DNA of 64,000 bases from Hyphomonadaceae bacterium UBA1933 (GTDB lineage: Bacteria > Pseudomonadota > Alphaproteobacteria > Caulobacterales > Aquidulcibacteraceae): the NCBI GenBank assembly GCA_002337085.1, contig DDFH01000003.1, positions 558,001 to 622,000 on the forward strand, given 5' to 3'. Every line of letters begins with the position of its first letter. Within the stretch, counting starts at the first letter, position 1. A program made the position numbers and the translations under genes. Positions 34,795-43,906 of the stretch are shown here, in pieces. The notes under the pieces are model-generated. The model was not told the DNA's origin. It ran no database searches and worked only from the letters and a program-made list of their open reading frames with translations.

Positions 34795-35152
34795 TCTTCT
34801 CCTGCTCGAATTTAATATAGCTGTTGAAGCATAAAATGACTTAATTGCATTAAGCTCTTACATTTCTTGAGAAGATTATTAAAAATATGCAATATTGCTG
34901 TGCAGTAATTTATTGCTTATCGGTAATTTTTTGCAAAACAATTAAGGTTGTGTGACTAAATTGCTACAATAAAATGCATTTCTTATATAATCATGCCCAG
35001 CCTTTTACGAATAATAGAAAAATATGGTGTGTTTTTATGTTGATTATTTCCTGTTTTTTTGAAAACTTATGGATTATAAGATGTGTTTTTTCGTCAATAA
35101 TAATTTAAGGTAAGATTCTCGGCCTTAAAAATTGCTTCATTAAGGAATTTAC
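34795..35152. other. Divergent promoter region, TonB receptor / S9 peptidase
   Basis: No gene is seen in these 358 bp. A perfect small inverted repeat cttaat-tgc-attaag lies at about 34841-34855, some 50 bp upstream of the receptor start. The rest is very A+T-rich; I cannot pick a single promoter with confidence. Confidence 0.5.
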
Positions 35153-37210
35153 ATGATGTTTAAAAAGAAATTTGGTTTGTTATTGTTTGCTTCGTCGCTT
35201 GCAGTTTCAGTTTTTAGCACAAGCGCAATTGCAGGGAGTATTGGTAAAAAGCCACTTCCAATTTCTCAGATGAAACAAGATTTTAAACTGTCTTCAGTTC
35301 GTATTAGCCCTAATGGAAAATATATTGCCGGGATTTCAAGTATAGAAGGTCAAGAAAATCCAATTGTTAGGATTTGGGAAACTAGCGACATGTCAAAAGC
35401 GCCAAAGCAATTTGGTTCTAAATCTATGCGGTTTCAGTCGGTTTCCTTCGTTAAAGATGATACTTTGTTTTTAGTAGTTGGCCAACCTGTTAGAAGAGGG
35501 GCCAAATCTGACTGGGAATTTAGCGGCGTCTTTGCAAATCTAGACGGTAGCAAAATTACTGAATTAGCAAATCAAAATGCTACTAATACACGTGACGATG
35601 ATTTTACATATAGCATTAGCGTATTCAATAATTTGCCTTTAGATCCCGATAACGTCTTGATTAAATTGGGCAAAGAATCTGGTACGGAAATTGTAAAAGC
35701 AAACATCCGTACAGGTAAAACGACACGCTATATCCGTAGTGCCGAAGACGAGGCATTTGAATGGGATGATCCAAGTGGTAATATACGTGTAAAATATAAC
35801 ATAAAATCAGTTGGTGGCGTTTGGTATAAAAACTACTTTTTCCGTGATAACGATGGAAAATGGATTGATTTACCGGGTTTGAAGCAATCCCTTAATGATC
35901 GCTACACATTATCTGTACAGCACGTTTCAAATGACGGTAAAACTATTTGGGTTATTACGGATAAAGATACTGATTATGCGGTTTTAAAGAAGTTTGATGT
36001 AACAACGCAAACATTTTCAGATACTATTGCCAAAAATACGGAATACGACTTGGCTAGCGTAAGTTTTGGTTCTGCAAAAGATGAATATCATCAAAATTCA
36101 GACCCTATTCGTGACGTATGTTGGAATGGACCAACATTTGAGTGTACGCATTCAGATGAAACTGACCAAGGAATATATGATTTATTAACTGAGCAGTTCC
36201 CAGGTACTATTGTTAGCTTTAGAGTTAAAGATAAGGGAAATCTTGTTCTTGCAAGTATACAAGCACCTAATTTGCCTCCAACTTATTATTTGCTAAAAAA
36301 TAAAAAAGAACTGGTGAAAATCGGCTCGTATATTGATGGTTGGGATCAATCTAATCTTGCGCCAGCCGAGTGGGTAAATTACCCTGCAAGAGATGGATTG
36401 AAAATACCAGCCATCTTATATCTTCCTAAAGGTTATGAAAAGGGCAAAGACGGAACTTTGCCGCTTGTTGTTTTACCACATGGCGGGCCATGGTCTTATG
36501 ACACAATTGATTTTGATTCATCTTATTGGCCACAAATGTTTGCGACACGCGGTTTTGCCGTATTGCAGCCAAATTATCGTGGTTCCGAAGGGCTTGGAAA
36601 AAAACTTTGGAAAGACGGCGATAAGCAATGGGGTCTTAGAATGTCTGATGACAATGACGATGGAGCCAAGTGGCTAGTAAGTCAAGGCATCGCAGATCCT
36701 AATAGAATGATGATTTATGGTTATTCTTATGGCGGATTTGCCGCTGCTGCTGCTGCTGCCCGCTCTGGAAATGTTGCGCCTGGTTTATACCAATGCGCAA
36801 TTTCTGGCGGCCCTGCAATTGATTTGGTTCGTATTAAAAACGATTGGGGTGAAAATAGATTGCAACGCGTTACTCAAGGTGTAACGGTTGACGGTTGGAA
36901 CCCTATGGCGCACCTTGATGAAGTCAAAATCCCTTGGTTAATTGTTCATGGTGGATATGATCACCAAGCCGATATTCTACATTCACGTGATGCGGCTGCA
37001 AAAATGAAAAGTGTGAACCCAAATGCTGATTTCAAGTTTGTTGAAATTGATCGCATGTCCCACACTTTGAATAAAATGCTTCCTGAACATAAAGAAAGAC
37101 TTATGTCAGAAGTACTGAATTGGACCGCAAATCACTGCGGCAATATTTCAAAATCATTTAATGACCCAGAAGCTGAAAATTTGGTCAAAAAGTTTGATAA
37201 AGCAAAATAA
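35153..37210 (+). CDS. Exported S9-family prolyl-oligopeptidase-like peptidase
   Basis: The 685-residue protein has a signal peptide (cleavage near AIA-GSI), a beta-propeller-like region (about 40-400) and a C-terminal alpha/beta-hydrolase domain. The triad is Ser525 in GYSYGG, Asp603 in HGGYDHQAD and His637 in RMSHTLN; LPHGGPWSYD supplies the oxyanion loop. The family includes acylaminoacyl and dipeptidyl peptidases acting on short peptides. AAGGAA precedes the ATG and a strong terminator follows. Its divergence from a TonB receptor gene and its export fit periplasmic peptide breakdown. Confidence 0.92.
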   Translation: MMFKKKFGLLLFASSLAVSVFSTSAIAGSIGKKPLPISQMKQDFKLSSVRISPNGKYIAGISSIEGQENPIVRIWETSDMSKAPKQFGSKSMRFQSVSFVKDDTLFLVVGQPVRRGAKSDWEFSGVFANLDGSKITELANQNATNTRDDDFTYSISVFNNLPLDPDNVLIKLGKESGTEIVKANIRTGKTTRYIRSAEDEAFEWDDPSGNIRVKYNIKSVGGVWYKNYFFRDNDGKWIDLPGLKQSLNDRYTLSVQHVSNDGKTIWVITDKDTDYAVLKKFDVTTQTFSDTIAKNTEYDLASVSFGSAKDEYHQNSDPIRDVCWNGPTFECTHSDETDQGIYDLLTEQFPGTIVSFRVKDKGNLVLASIQAPNLPPTYYLLKNKKELVKIGSYIDGWDQSNLAPAEWVNYPARDGLKIPAILYLPKGYEKGKDGTLPLVVLPHGGPWSYDTIDFDSSYWPQMFATRGFAVLQPNYRGSEGLGKKLWKDGDKQWGLRMSDDNDDGAKWLVSQGIADPNRMMIYGYSYGGFAAAAAAARSGNVAPGLYQCAISGGPAIDLVRIKNDWGENRLQRVTQGVTVDGWNPMAHLDEVKIPWLIVHGGYDHQADILHSRDAAAKMKSVNPNADFKFVEIDRMSHTLNKMLPEHKERLMSEVLNWTANHCGNISKSFNDPEAENLVKKFDKAK

Positions 37211-37214
37211 AATT

Positions 37215-37243
37215 AAAAGCCCCCAGAAATGGGGGCTTTTTTT
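37215..37243. terminator. Intrinsic terminator, S9 peptidase / oppA
   Basis: The 11-bp stem aaaagccccca / tgggggctttt (37215-37225, 37230-37240) with gaaa loop and T7; the T tract overlaps the stop codon of the convergent oppA. Confidence 0.94.
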
Positions 37244-38867
37244 ATTTGGTGCATAGATATTTTGTGCGGTGGTAATCGTTTGGATTATCGACCCACCCTG
37301 TTATGTTTGGGTTTACAAGGTTACGGCTTGAATCAAAATATATTGGAATAAAAGCATTATCTTTGAGAACGATTTTTTCTGCTTTTTCAATTAGTTCTTT
37401 GCGTTTATTCGCATCTTTTTCAAAGTCAGATTGTTTTAAATATGTATCAAACTCGGGGTTTGAATATTTGCCATAATTCATCTCACCGGCAGAAGTTTCA
37501 AATGCATAAAGGAAGTTGCGGGCATCGTTAAAGTCTGCAACCCATCCGGCGTCACCAACTTCAAAATCACCTCTTTGCATTTTGTCATAATTGATTTGAA
37601 CATCATTTCCAACGATGTGAACATTTACCCAATCACGCCCAATGTCGCGCCAATTTTGTTGCACAACTGGCGCTATTCTTGGGTTATCGCGTGAATTACG
37701 ATAGCTAAAAGTAAAGTCCAATGGGTGCCCTGGGCCGTATCCGGCTTCCTTTAATAGTTTCCGCGCAAGTTCTAATTTCTGAGCGCGTGGCATATTTTCC
37801 CAATCTTGATGTACTTTTTCAAAATCGTAATTAAATATGCCTTTTGGAACTAAAGAATATGCCGGTTTTTGCCCGCCTTTTAGTATTTCATTCGCAATAA
37901 ATTCGCGGTCAATAGCGAGTGATAAGGCTTCACGAACTCTGGGGTCATTAAATGGCTTCTTTTTAGTGTTGAATATATAATAAGTTATTGAATTATAATC
38001 AGAGACCCTGGCGTAACCAGGCATAGTTCTATCGATTTCTTCACGCCTTGAGCCGCCAAAGTTGGTATGTATATCAAGCCTATCGGTTTTGACCCGACGT
38101 TCTGCTGCAATATCATCTTGTGTAGGATAGTAATATACACCCTCGAGGCAAACATTTTTTGCGTCATAATATTTTGGGTTTTTGGCAACATATATAAAGT
38201 CATTTGGTGACCATTGTTCTAATTTATATGCGCCATTCACAACAATATGCTCAGGGTTTATCCAATTATCACCATATTTCTCAACAACGTGTTTAGGAAC
38301 CGGATAAGTAATAGGGTGGGTTAAAAAATCCAATAAATAGCTTGCTGGATGCTCAAGGGTAACTTGAACGGTTTTGGGATCAAGTGCTTTAATGCCAAGT
38401 GTATCTTTTGGTAATTTACCGTCAAAAACCTCTTCTGCATTCTTAACCAAAAACAACATAGATGCATATTGTGTTGGCGGCTTCATTGTTAATAGACGTT
38501 GCCAACCATAAACAAAATCATCCGCAGTCACAGGGACACCATCCGACCATTTCGCATCGCGTAATTTAAATGTCCAGACTAATCCATCTGGACTTGTAGT
38601 CCATGATGTTGCCATACCGCTGACAGTTTTTCCATCTGCAGCATTTGCGGTAAGCCCTTCAAACATATCAGAAATTATCTGATGTTCCCATGTGCCGGTT
38701 GCAATATATGGATCTAGGCTCTTTGGCTCGCCGCTATTGCCAAAATGTATTATTTTGTCGCCATCTTGTTCGTTTTTCTTGCTGCACGCACCAAGTCCAC
38801 CACTAAGGAATATTGTTAAACAGGTTGCTGCAAGTAGTTTATTATAAATCCGTCTGTTGGCGCTCAT
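37242..38867 (-). CDS. oppA: Oligopeptide ABC transporter substrate-binding lipoprotein
   Basis: The 541-residue family 5 solute-binding protein has a signal peptide with lipobox LGAC (Cys28), so it is probably membrane-anchored. Typical OppA stretches are GEPKSLDPYIATGTWEHQII, TWTFKLRDAKWSDGVPVTADDFVYGWQR, NGAYKLEQWSPNDFIYVAKNPKYYDAKN and REALSLAIDREFI (each quoted only in part). OppA-type proteins bind di- to oligopeptides. It lies upstream of a plus-strand gene that separates it from oppC/oppB on the same minus strand, so it may have its own promoter. Confidence 0.92.
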   Translation of the reverse strand: MSANRRIYNKLLAATCLTIFLSGGLGACSKKNEQDGDKIIHFGNSGEPKSLDPYIATGTWEHQIISDMFEGLTANAADGKTVSGMATSWTTSPDGLVWTFKLRDAKWSDGVPVTADDFVYGWQRLLTMKPPTQYASMLFLVKNAEEVFDGKLPKDTLGIKALDPKTVQVTLEHPASYLLDFLTHPITYPVPKHVVEKYGDNWINPEHIVVNGAYKLEQWSPNDFIYVAKNPKYYDAKNVCLEGVYYYPTQDDIAAERRVKTDRLDIHTNFGGSRREEIDRTMPGYARVSDYNSITYYIFNTKKKPFNDPRVREALSLAIDREFIANEILKGGQKPAYSLVPKGIFNYDFEKVHQDWENMPRAQKLELARKLLKEAGYGPGHPLDFTFSYRNSRDNPRIAPVVQQNWRDIGRDWVNVHIVGNDVQINYDKMQRGDFEVGDAGWVADFNDARNFLYAFETSAGEMNYGKYSNPEFDTYLKQSDFEKDANKRKELIEKAEKIVLKDNAFIPIYFDSSRNLVNPNITGWVDNPNDYHRTKYLCTK

Positions 38868-38958
38868 TATATTGATCTCGGTAACGCTAATAAATTAATT
38901 TGAATTTATTCATGATTAAGATATGAATCTTATGAACCACTATCAAGGCTAAAAAATT

Positions 38959-39501
38959 ATGAATATAAAATTTACAAGATTGAAAAAAACTGCTTTTTTA
39001 CTATTATTGGCAAATTTTAGTCTGCCAAATACGGTATATGCGCAAAATGATGCTCAAACGCCGTTGCAACCGCTTTATCAATGTGCATCGCAAAAGGATG
39101 ATGCTTTGCGCCTTAAATGCTATGATGACGTTGTTGCGGGAATAAAAGTAAAAGAGGAAAAGTCTGAAATAGTTGCAATTGATGCTCCAAAAATGCAGCA
39201 GCTAAAAAAAGAAGCCTTTGGGTTTTCAATGCCGTCGTTTTCAAAACTGAAAATTGTTAAAGAAAATGACAAAGGTGATGAGGCCGATAAAGTTGTCATG
39301 ACTGTCACCAAATATGATGATGGTTCAAAACCAAAAGTCTATTTTGAAAATGGTCAAATTTGGCAAGTTATTGATAGCGAAACAATCGATTACTTTAAGC
39401 CATTACCAACAAATGGAACGATACAACGTGCCAGCTTCGGATCATATATCCTTAGCTTACAAGGCAGCAAAAAAGGCTATCGCGTAAAGCGCGTTGAGTA
39501 A
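38959..39501 (+). CDS. Uncharacterised exported protein with C-x(n)-RLKCYD motif
   Basis: The 180-residue product has a signal peptide (cleavage near VYA-QND) and then QCASQKDDALRLKCYDDVV, a two-cysteine motif shared with several proteobacterial periplasmic proteins, including VasI/TagO-type ones. The C-terminal half (VYFENGQIWQVIDSETI; RASFGSYILSLQGS; YRVKRVE) looks like a small beta-sheet domain. No enzyme motif is seen and I do not assign a function. AAGG precedes the ATG. The stop is directly adjacent to the oppC stop (39501/39502). Confidence 0.6.
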   Translation: MNIKFTRLKKTAFLLLLANFSLPNTVYAQNDAQTPLQPLYQCASQKDDALRLKCYDDVVAGIKVKEEKSEIVAIDAPKMQQLKKEAFGFSMPSFSKLKIVKENDKGDEADKVVMTVTKYDDGSKPKVYFENGQIWQVIDSETIDYFKPLPTNGTIQRASFGSYILSLQGSKKGYRVKRVE

Positions 39502-40407
39502 TTATCTATCTTTGGGGTCGATGGCATCTCTAAGGCCATCCCCAATGAAGTTAAGGCAAAAAAGCGTAATCATCATTGTGATTGCAGGAAAGAATAATAG
39601 CCAAGGCGCGATTTCCATTTCGCGCGCACCATTGGAAATTAAGTTTCCCAAAGAGGTGAGGGGTTCTTGAACCCCAAGCCCTAAGAAGCTTAAAAAGCTT
39701 TCGGTTAATATTACTGCGGGTATTGTAAGGGTTACATAAACCACAACTGGTCCAAGAAGGTTGGGCACAATATGGCGTGTGATTATTTGAAAAGTACTAA
39801 GACCTGCGGCTTGTGCGGCTTCGATAAATTCCTTTTTGCGTAATGAAAGTGTTTGCCCGCGAACAATACGCGCCATAGTAAGCCATTCAACCGCACCAAT
39901 TGCCACGAAAATTAAAATAATATTGCGCCCAAAAACCACCATCAAAATTATCACAAAAAAGATGAATGGAAGTGCGTAAAGTATATCAACAATACGCATC
40001 ATTATTTGGTCAACTTTTCCGCCAATATATCCAGCAGTTGCGCCCCATAATACGCCAATTGTTAGCGACACAAAGGTTGCAACAATGCCAACAGCCAAAG
40101 ACACCCGCAGACCATATAATAGCCTTATGAATAAATCGCGTCCTTGTGGGTCACCACCAAATATAAACATGTTTTTAAGACTAGGCCCAACAAGAACCAT
40201 ATCATCAAAAATTTCATCATATTTATGAACCCAAACCAATGGGCCAAATAGTGCAAGTATAACCAACGCACCCAATACATACATGGAAATTACCGCAGCC
40301 TTGTTTTTCATCAAGCGGGCAAGTGCGTCATCCCAAAGTGACCGCCCTAAAACAGCCGACTTTTCAAGCAGTTGCGCGTTTTCCTTTGGGGTTGCAATCA
40401 TGCTCAT
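39502..40407 (-). CDS. oppC: Oligopeptide ABC transporter permease OppC
   Basis: The 301-residue permease has an N-terminal OppC extension (LGRSLWDDALARLMKNKAAVISM) and about six membrane segments. The ABC coupling EAA-like motif is EFIEAAQAAGLSTFQIITRHIVPN, and the C-terminus (LLFFPAITMMITLFCLNFIGDGLRDAIDPK) is characteristic of OppC/DppC. Its start overlaps the oppB stop as ATGA. Confidence 0.93.
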   Translation of the reverse strand: MSMIATPKENAQLLEKSAVLGRSLWDDALARLMKNKAAVISMYVLGALVILALFGPLVWVHKYDEIFDDMVLVGPSLKNMFIFGGDPQGRDLFIRLLYGLRVSLAVGIVATFVSLTIGVLWGATAGYIGGKVDQIMMRIVDILYALPFIFFVIILMVVFGRNIILIFVAIGAVEWLTMARIVRGQTLSLRKKEFIEAAQAAGLSTFQIITRHIVPNLLGPVVVYVTLTIPAVILTESFLSFLGLGVQEPLTSLGNLISNGAREMEIAPWLLFFPAITMMITLFCLNFIGDGLRDAIDPKDR

Positions 40408-41333
40408 TCGTAGGTCACTTTCGGGTCAAGCATGCCGTATATAATATCGGCGATAAGGTTTAAAATAATAATCAGCGATGCATAAAGTATAACAACCGCC
40501 ATAACTACGGGATAATCGCGTTGTAATGCCGAGGTGACAAAGTTGCGCCCAATTCCTGGAAGCTGAAACACATTTTCAATAACCACAGAGCCAGTAATCA
40601 AACCCGCACACGCAGGGCCAAGATATGAAACCAATGGCAATAAAGATGCGCGCAATGCGTGTTTTACCAATACAATAGAATCAGGAAGCCCTTTTGCGCG
40701 TGCTGTTCGTATAAAGTTAGAGCTTAATACTTCGATTGTGCTTGAACGAACAAGGCGCGAAATAATTGCGATTTGTGGCAATGCCAAAGTAACAACTGGC
40801 AAAAGCAAGGTTTCAAAAGTCATTTCACCCAAATCAAGGCCAGCAGTAGGCAGCCACCCTAATTTTACCCCAAAAAACAATGCGAGAAGCGGGCCAGTAA
40901 CAAATGTTGGAATACAAATGCCTGCCATTGCCACAGCCATAACCGAATAATCTTGAATTTTGTTTTGATTTAACGCGGCAATCAGACCAAGTGGTACGCC
41001 AATAAAAATTGCAAGGCTTAGGGCAAGTAAACCAATGGTAATTGAAACAGGAAAACCATTGCCAATAATATCTGAAACATTTTGATTCTTATAAATCAGG
41101 CTTGGCCCTAAATCAAAAACGAAAAGTCCTTTTAAATATTCGAAAAACTGCACAGTTAAAGGCTTATCTAGGCCGTAATGCTGCATAACCAATTGCCGAA
41201 TTTCCGGCGACATTGCACGCTCAGAATCAAATGGGCTGCCAGGGGCAAGACGCATTAAAAAGAAAGCCATAGCGATAATAATAAACATTGTCGGTATTGC
41301 GACCAACAACCGTTTAAGCGCGAATGACAGCAT
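40404..41333 (-). CDS. oppB: Oligopeptide ABC transporter permease OppB
   Basis: The 309-residue permease begins MLSFALKRLLVAIPTMFIII and contains FFLMRLAPGSPF, then the coupling-loop region FIRTARAKGLPDSIVLVKHALR and the VIENVFQLPGIG motif typical of OppB/DppB. It pairs with OppC in the inner membrane. No oppD or oppF ATPase gene follows or precedes within the window; they must lie elsewhere or the transporter borrows ATPases. Confidence 0.93.
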   Translation of the reverse strand: MLSFALKRLLVAIPTMFIIIAMAFFLMRLAPGSPFDSERAMSPEIRQLVMQHYGLDKPLTVQFFEYLKGLFVFDLGPSLIYKNQNVSDIIGNGFPVSITIGLLALSLAIFIGVPLGLIAALNQNKIQDYSVMAVAMAGICIPTFVTGPLLALFFGVKLGWLPTAGLDLGEMTFETLLLPVVTLALPQIAIISRLVRSSTIEVLSSNFIRTARAKGLPDSIVLVKHALRASLLPLVSYLGPACAGLITGSVVIENVFQLPGIGRNFVTSALQRDYPVVMAVVILYASLIIILNLIADIIYGMLDPKVTYE

Positions 41334-41452
41334 AAGAAAAATCCCTCAATGAGCTATTATGTGGAAACCCCATCTTTTATTTTTGCGTACAATTTTATAA
41401 AATCGGTGCTTAGTCAATTAAATTTGTGCAAGATTGTTAAATAAAGGTGAGT

Positions 41453-42190
41453 TTATTTATATATGCAGCTATCTAGCCCACTATCACGAACTGTATTTGC
41501 ACCACGCACAATCGCATTTGCACGTCTTTGAACATATGGCCCCGGTGAGTTTACGCGATATTTTTGCGGGTTGGGAAGGATTGCCGCAATTCTTGCTGCT
41601 TCATATGGAGTAAGGTCTTTTGCATGTTTATTGAAATAATAAAGTGACGCTGCTTCTGCACCAAAAACACCATCGCCCATCTCTGCAACATTCAAATACA
41701 TTTCCATTATGCGTCTTTTGGTCCAAATGGTTTCGGTTAGGATTGTGAAGCCAGCTTCAAAACCTTTTCTAACATAAGAACGGGATGGCCATAAAAATAG
41801 GTTTTTAGAGGTTTGTTGCGATATAGTTGACGCCCCGCGAAGCTTTTTACCTCTTTTATTGGCTTTATATGCTTTTTGCATTGCTTCAAACTCAAAACCA
41901 TAATGGTGACAAAAACGGGCATCTTCGGAAGCAATTACCGAATCTACAAGATTGCGATTTATGTTTGTAAGACTTACGGGATGATAGCTTATTTTGTCAC
42001 CCTCAATCGCCCGTTGTACCATTAATGTAGTAAACGGGGCGGGGACTATCATATAAATCAATACCCATAATATTGCGAATGCAATGAAACCAATAATGAT
42101 TTTGCCAATCCACGCGAATAGGCCAGTTTTCTTTTTTTTGCGCTTTATACCCTCTAAAGGTGGTGGTGGCGTTAAATCGGTTTGGTTCAT
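41453..42190 (-). CDS. mtgA: Monofunctional biosynthetic peptidoglycan transglycosylase
   Basis: The 245-residue GT51 enzyme has one N-terminal membrane helix (about 26-50) and the transglycosylase motifs IASEDARFCHHYGFE (catalytic Glu), RGASTISQQTSKNLFL, KRRIMEMYLNVAEMGDGVFGAEAAS and AARIAAILPNPQKY. It polymerises lipid II into glycan strands without a transpeptidase domain. The ATG overlaps the queG stop (ATGA, 42187-42190), so the two are coupled. Confidence 0.95.
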   Translation of the reverse strand: MNQTDLTPPPPLEGIKRKKKKTGLFAWIGKIIIGFIAFAILWVLIYMIVPAPFTTLMVQRAIEGDKISYHPVSLTNINRNLVDSVIASEDARFCHHYGFEFEAMQKAYKANKRGKKLRGASTISQQTSKNLFLWPSRSYVRKGFEAGFTILTETIWTKRRIMEMYLNVAEMGDGVFGAEAASLYYFNKHAKDLTPYEAARIAAILPNPQKYRVNSPGPYVQRRANAIVRGANTVRDSGLDSCIYK

Positions 42191-43224
42191 TTTTGCTTTT
42201 CTAATTGTTTTATTGCAAATTGGGCGGATGCCTTTATGCCTTCATCTTCCGAATTCAAATAGTTTTTTGCATATTTTAAAAGGCTTTTGTTTTCAGAATT
42301 GCCAACCGCAATTAATAAATTACGTAAATATTTCTTAAAACCAATTCTTTTGATTGGGTTTTTACGGAATTTTTCACGAAATGCTGCATCATCGGGCACA
42401 AACATTGCCTCAATTGATGAATTTTCAAAACTTTCACGCGGTAAAAAGTTTTCATCATTTGTGGGTTTTGCAAACTTATTCCACGGGCAAACCGCAATAC
42501 AATCATCGCAGCCATAGATTCGGTTCCCCATTTTTGACATTAATTCATCGGGAATAACGCCATCATATTCAATTGTAAGATATGAAATGCAAAGCCGCGC
42601 ATCAATTTGATATGGCGCAATGATTGCCCCCGTGGGACAGATATCGATACATGCAGAACAATTGCCGCAATGATTACTTTCGGTATCGTCATACTCAAGC
42701 TCGGTTGCAATAAGAATAGAGCCAAGAAATAAGTATGAGCCAAAATCACGCGAAACGAGATTTGTGTGCTTTCCTTGCCAGCCAATGCCAGAACGTGCCG
42801 CGAGTGGTTTTTCCATTAATGGGGCAGTATCAACAAATACTTTCACTTCTGCACCAGACTGCTTATGCAATATTCCGGCAAGTGCTTTGAGGCGTTTTTT
42901 TATTACATCATGATAATCGTTATTCTGCGCATATACCGAAATATTCGCATTTGATTTTTCCGTAATTTTTTCAAGCGGGTCAGTTTTTGGGGCATAATTA
43001 ACCCCAAGCATTATCGCACTTATTGCGCCATCCCACATTGCGGTGGGGTGGCTGCGCCGCTCTAGAGTAGTTTCAAACCATTGCATTGTGCCATGAAAAT
43101 TATTTTCGACAAATAATTTTAAATTTTTGCCGCTTTCCCATTCTTTTCTTGCATCGCATATCCTTGCAACATCAAAGCCATTTTCAAGAGCAAGTTGTTT
43201 GATTAAATTGGCATTAAGTGACAT
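42187..43224 (-). CDS. queG: Epoxyqueuosine reductase
   Basis: The ATG at 43224 gives 345 residues (a TTG one codon earlier is possible). QueG is a cobalamin and [4Fe-4S] enzyme performing the last step of queuosine tRNA modification. The two ferredoxin-type cluster motifs are CGNCSACIDICPTGAI and CDDCIAVCPWNKFA; the N-terminal ALENGFDVARI and PLMEKPLAARSGIGWQGKHTNL segments are typical. It is 7 nt downstream of the GST gene and coupled to mtgA. Confidence 0.95.
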   Translation of the reverse strand: MSLNANLIKQLALENGFDVARICDARKEWESGKNLKLFVENNFHGTMQWFETTLERRSHPTAMWDGAISAIMLGVNYAPKTDPLEKITEKSNANISVYAQNNDYHDVIKKRLKALAGILHKQSGAEVKVFVDTAPLMEKPLAARSGIGWQGKHTNLVSRDFGSYLFLGSILIATELEYDDTESNHCGNCSACIDICPTGAIIAPYQIDARLCISYLTIEYDGVIPDELMSKMGNRIYGCDDCIAVCPWNKFAKPTNDENFLPRESFENSSIEAMFVPDDAAFREKFRKNPIKRIGFKKYLRNLLIAVGNSENKSLLKYAKNYLNSEDEGIKASAQFAIKQLEKQK

Positions 43225-43231
43225 CAAAAAC

Positions 43232-43906
43232 CTAAAAATCTATCAAAGCATAATGTGAAGGCGGTGGGAATGATAACAGCCTTTCACCAAGAATGATAGC
43301 GAAACTAGGGCGTTGTTTGAAGTTTTGATAATAGTTTTTGGCATTTTCAAACCTGCTCCAATCGATTAAATCAAGATAATCTAATATCGAAATTTGGGAT
43401 GCAACAATCAAATCGACCAGAGATAAACGTTCGCCAGACAGCCATTGTGATTTTGCAGTATGGGCATCAATTGCGCCAAGATAATCGCGTATTTTATCAC
43501 GGATTTGCCTTAAAATACCGGTATCTGGATATGAATTACGGTTGAGGTATTTATCAACTTTTTCTGCCAAAGCTAAATCAAGTAATGGTTTAAAATCAGA
43601 ATCAAATTCATGCGCCTTTACACGAATCTTTGCCCTTTCTAATGGGCCTGATGGGAAAAGGGGCGGGGTGGGGATTATGTCTTCTAAATATTCGAACCCA
43701 GCCATTGCATCGGGAATAATTGCGCCATTGCCCCATAAATCATCAATTAAAACCGGTGTTCTTCCACGTTTGTCAACAGCGAGTAACTCTGGGGAAACGC
43801 CAGATAAAGGAACCTCAATAGTATGGAAATTCACATGTTTTTCACCCAACGCGATTTTCATCGCCCTTGATAAAGGATCAAATGTTCGGGTGTGGAGGAT
43901 TATCAT
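43232..43906 (-). CDS. Glutathione S-transferase family protein
   Basis: The 224-residue protein has an N-terminal thioredoxin-like GST domain (ILHTRTFDPLSRAMKIALGEK; cis-Pro region GRTPVLIDD) and an all-helical C-terminal domain (WLSGERLSLVDLIVASQISI). The N-terminal serine in DPLSR may be the glutathione-activating residue. The substrate is unknown. It heads the GST-queG-mtgA run, an arrangement seen in other alphaproteobacteria. Confidence 0.83.
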   Translation of the reverse strand: MIILHTRTFDPLSRAMKIALGEKHVNFHTIEVPLSGVSPELLAVDKRGRTPVLIDDLWGNGAIIPDAMAGFEYLEDIIPTPPLFPSGPLERAKIRVKAHEFDSDFKPLLDLALAEKVDKYLNRNSYPDTGILRQIRDKIRDYLGAIDAHTAKSQWLSGERLSLVDLIVASQISILDYLDLIDWSRFENAKNYYQNFKQRPSFAIILGERLLSFPPPSHYALIDF

